Assembly (NCBI GenBank): GCA_004296145.1
Contig: SEBM01000264.1
Location: 1 to 6,001, forward strand
Reading direction: 5' to 3'
Source of the DNA: Flavobacterium sp.
GTDB taxonomy: Bacteria; Bacteroidota; Bacteroidia; Flavobacteriales; Flavobacteriaceae
DNA length: 6,001 nt
The position numbers were made by a program, and so were the translations under genes. The number at the start of each line of letters is the position of its first letter. Position 1 is the first letter of the stretch. Below are positions 4,457 to 6,001 of this stretch, piece by piece. The notes under the pieces were generated by a model. That model made no database searches and was not told the DNA's origin. It saw only the letters and a program-made list of their open reading frames with translations.

Positions 4457-5845
4457 TTAATTTGCCTTAGGAGTTTCAATTCCGTTTTGATCTAACAAAT
4501 ACATCAAAGTTGTCATTGTAGCAGCTCCAAGTTCAAGCTCTCTTTTATTGATGGCATCAAATTTATCATTTGCTGCGTGGTGATAATCAAAATAACGTTG
4601 TGAGTCTGGTTTTAAACCTGCTTTTACAATAGCTTTAGACGTTAAATGAGCAATATCTGACCCTGCATGTCCAATTGTAAAGCTATGAACTAAATAAGGC
4701 TCAAAAAAGTCTCTGTAACCTTGTATTTTTTTAAGATTTGTTTCATCTGCCTCGATAGAGAATCCTCTTGGACTAAATCCTCCTGAATCACTTTCTAAAG
4801 CAAAAATATGGTTTTCGTTGTTTTTCTTAGAAACTTCTTCATATTTAGCGCCACCTTTTCCACCGTTTTCTTCATTCATGAATAAAACTACACGAATTGT
4901 ATTTTTTGGTTTGTAGTTTAAGTTTTTAAGAATACGAATAACCTCCATACTTTGCACTACTCCTGCTCCATCATCGTGAGAACCGTCTGCTAAATCCCAT
5001 GAATCTAAATGTCCCCCTACAACCATAATGTTTTCAGGATGCTCTTTTCCGGTTAATTCTCCAATTACGTTATATGATAAAACGTCTGGCAAGGTTTCAC
5101 ATGATTGTTTGAAATAAAATTTTAAAGCCGGGTTACTTTTCAAAGTTGCACTCAACAATTCTGCTCCATTTGTACTAATTGCCGCTGTTGGGATATATTG
5201 TTCTTTTGGTAAGTCACCGTAGCTTTGAGCTCCTGTATGAGGAAAATCGTCTAAACGTAAATTCATAGAACGAACAATTGTTCCTACTGCACCAAATTTT
5301 GCCGCTTCTTTTGCTCCTGCAAATCTTTGGTCAACACACGCTCCGTAAGATGTAAAAGTTTCGATATTCTCAGGATTCATTGGTCTGTTGAAGAATACAA
5401 TTTTTCCTTTTACTTTATCCCCTAATGTTTTAAGTTCATCAATTCCCTGTACTTCTACAACTTCAGCAGTAAGACCTGTTTTTGCTGTTGCAACCGATCC
5501 TCCTAAAGCGCAAATTGGTACAACTGTTTTTACTTTTCCATCTAAAATAAAAGCGGTTTCTTTTTCGCCGCGTACCCAATGAGGCACCATAACTTCCTGC
5601 AAATATACTTTATCAAGTCCTAACCTTTCTAATTGGCTTTTGGTGTATTGCACCGCTTCTGCAGCCGTTGCAGATCCTGATAAACGACTTCCGATATCGT
5701 TAGACAAATATTCTAACCAGGTATAGCATTTAGACTCGGTTAAAGCTTTTTTATAAAATAATTTAATGTTTTTTTCATCATTTGACTGTGCAAAAGATGT
5801 CAATCCGTTTAAAACTAAAACAGTTAAAAGAATCGTTTTTTTCAT
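4457..5845 (-). CDS. Secreted M28-family metallopeptidase, carboxypeptidase Q-like
   Basis: This 462-residue exported zinc peptidase resembles animal carboxypeptidase Q (plasma glutamate carboxypeptidase), which removes residues from small peptides. It has a signal peptide at residues 1-19 (MKKTILLTVL..SFA|Q). An N-terminal region with NDIGSRLSGS (49-58) and VPHWVRGE (87-94) is typical of this subgroup. A PA-like insert spans about 120-250, and the catalytic M28 domain follows. Probable dizinc ligands and catalytic residues are His279 (GGHLDSWD), Asp291 or Asp292 (SHDDGAG), Glu325 and Glu326 (MNEENGG), Asp353 (ESDSGG) and His423 (DYHHAAND); all are present. Length matches human CPQ (472). The ATG at 5845 gives a clean signal peptide; the frame extends upstream to a TTG at 5905, but that triplet is the promoter's putative -33. 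It is convergent with the Coq4-like unit and appears monocistronic. A role in periplasmic or extracellular peptide scavenging is inferred. Confidence 0.93.
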   Translation of the reverse strand: MKKTILLTVLVLNGLTSFAQSNDEKNIKLFYKKALTESKCYTWLEYLSNDIGSRLSGSATAAEAVQYTKSQLERLGLDKVYLQEVMVPHWVRGEKETAFILDGKVKTVVPICALGGSVATAKTGLTAEVVEVQGIDELKTLGDKVKGKIVFFNRPMNPENIETFTSYGACVDQRFAGAKEAAKFGAVGTIVRSMNLRLDDFPHTGAQSYGDLPKEQYIPTAAISTNGAELLSATLKSNPALKFYFKQSCETLPDVLSYNVIGELTGKEHPENIMVVGGHLDSWDLADGSHDDGAGVVQSMEVIRILKNLNYKPKNTIRVVLFMNEENGGKGGAKYEEVSKKNNENHIFALESDSGGFSPRGFSIEADETNLKKIQGYRDFFEPYLVHSFTIGHAGSDIAHLTSKAIVKAGLKPDSQRYFDYHHAANDKFDAINKRELELGAATMTTLMYLLDQNGIETPKAN

Positions 5846-5877
5846 GGTTTTTATAGCATTTTTGGGTGAGAGCTTCA

Positions 5878-5905
5878 CAAAGGAACAAAATTCTTTACAA
5901 CCCAA
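5878..5905 (-). promoter_or_regulatory. Promoter of the M28 peptidase gene
   Basis: On the minus strand, TTG (5905-5903) and TTCCTTTG (5885-5878) stand 17 nt apart, matching the Bacteroidota TTG - 17 to 23 nt - TAnnTTTG layout with one mismatch in the TA. The start codon at 5845 lies 32 nt downstream. The leader ends in the A-rich TATAAAAACC before ATG. Confidence 0.5.
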
Positions 5906-5929
5906 GGGCTTTTTCTTAAAGCTTTTCTC

Positions 5930-5977
5930 AAAAAAAAACTCTGATTACAAACTTTTTTGTTTGTAATCAGAGTTTTT
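5930..5977 (-). terminator. Strong hairpin terminator of a minus-strand gene beyond the right edge
   Basis: Bases 5934-5952 and 5959-5977 form a perfect 19-bp stem around a 6-nt loop (TTTTTT on the plus strand). On the minus strand the hairpin is followed by nine T (5938-5930), so it would terminate transcription entering from the right. A short minus-strand frame ending in VFLLTI and a TAA stop at 5978-5976 abuts it and may be the tail of that gene, but only 24 nt remain and I do not call a CDS. The stem is also symmetric enough to work on the plus strand. Confidence 0.8.
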
Positions 5978-6001
5978 AAATCGTAAGAAGAAAAACTATT
6001 T

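Noticed and set aside
5388..5582. Plus-strand open frame inside the M28 peptidase gene
   Set aside because: It is a shadow of the conserved peptidase coding strand; its Ser/Thr/Pro-rich translation is typical of antisense frames.
5851..5859. Minimal upstream reading frame ATG CTA TAA on the minus strand, 5 nt before the peptidase ATG
   Set aside because: A three-codon frame in an AT-rich leader is expected by chance, and nothing else suggests leader-peptide control.
5846..5905. N-terminal extension of the peptidase from TTG 5905
   Set aside because: It would bury the signal peptide behind 20 polar residues, and the TTG coincides with the putative -33 element.
5766..5966. Plus-strand open frame over the peptidase signal peptide and promoter
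   Set aside because: It overlaps the antisense of a signal peptide, a promoter and a terminator arm, and its composition looks artefactual.
1..6001. tRNA or rRNA genes
   Set aside because: I saw no cloverleaf with a GGTTCRA-type T-arm and no rRNA-like sequence on either strand; GGTTC at 74-78 belongs to a palindrome.

Overview
The window looks like chromosomal DNA of a flavobacterium (Bacteroidota), most likely Flavobacterium or a close relative. The evidence is strong A+T richness, TAnnTTTG-type -7 promoter elements in place of a sigma70 -10 box, no clear Shine-Dalgarno sequences, A-rich leaders, signal peptides ending in AFAQ or SFAQ, and an intergenic structured element of a kind I recognise from flavobacterial genomes. 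No plasmid, phage, transposase or CRISPR genes are visible.

Layout, left to right. Bases 1-353 hold no gene. They contain a large imperfect inverted repeat built from short palindromes: two copies of a palindrome A - palindrome B - palindrome A unit in opposite orientation, resembling REP/BIME or MITE-type elements. A small four-helix membrane protein follows (354-824). Its stop codon lies in the first bases of a structured element (823-963). Next come kdsA (1038-1856, KDO-8-phosphate synthase for lipopolysaccharide) and, 19 nt later, a secreted, probably outer-membrane, beta-rich protein (1876-2772) that appears to start at TTG. After a terminator there is an anchored YiiX-type permuted-papain cysteine hydrolase (2876-3547). 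After another terminator there is a two-gene unit: a short Coq4-like protein with an intact HDxxH-x11-E metal motif (3630-4082) and a three-helix membrane protein (4087-4386). A bidirectional terminator (4404-4437) separates these from a convergent, secreted M28 metallopeptidase resembling carboxypeptidase Q (5845-4457, minus strand). A strong hairpin terminator (5930-5977) closes the window.

The genes do not form one obvious pathway. A loose theme is the cell envelope: LPS synthesis, an outer-membrane protein, a membrane-anchored amidase-type enzyme, an exported peptidase and small membrane proteins. The best candidates for something under-described are three. First, the inverted palindrome array at the left edge, whose stems show compensatory changes. 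Second, a shared 23-nt promoter/leader motif (20/23 identical) upstream of both the YiiX-like gene and the Coq4-like gene, with each putative -33 element inside the preceding terminator. Third, a Coq4-family protein in a lineage that uses menaquinone rather than ubiquinone.
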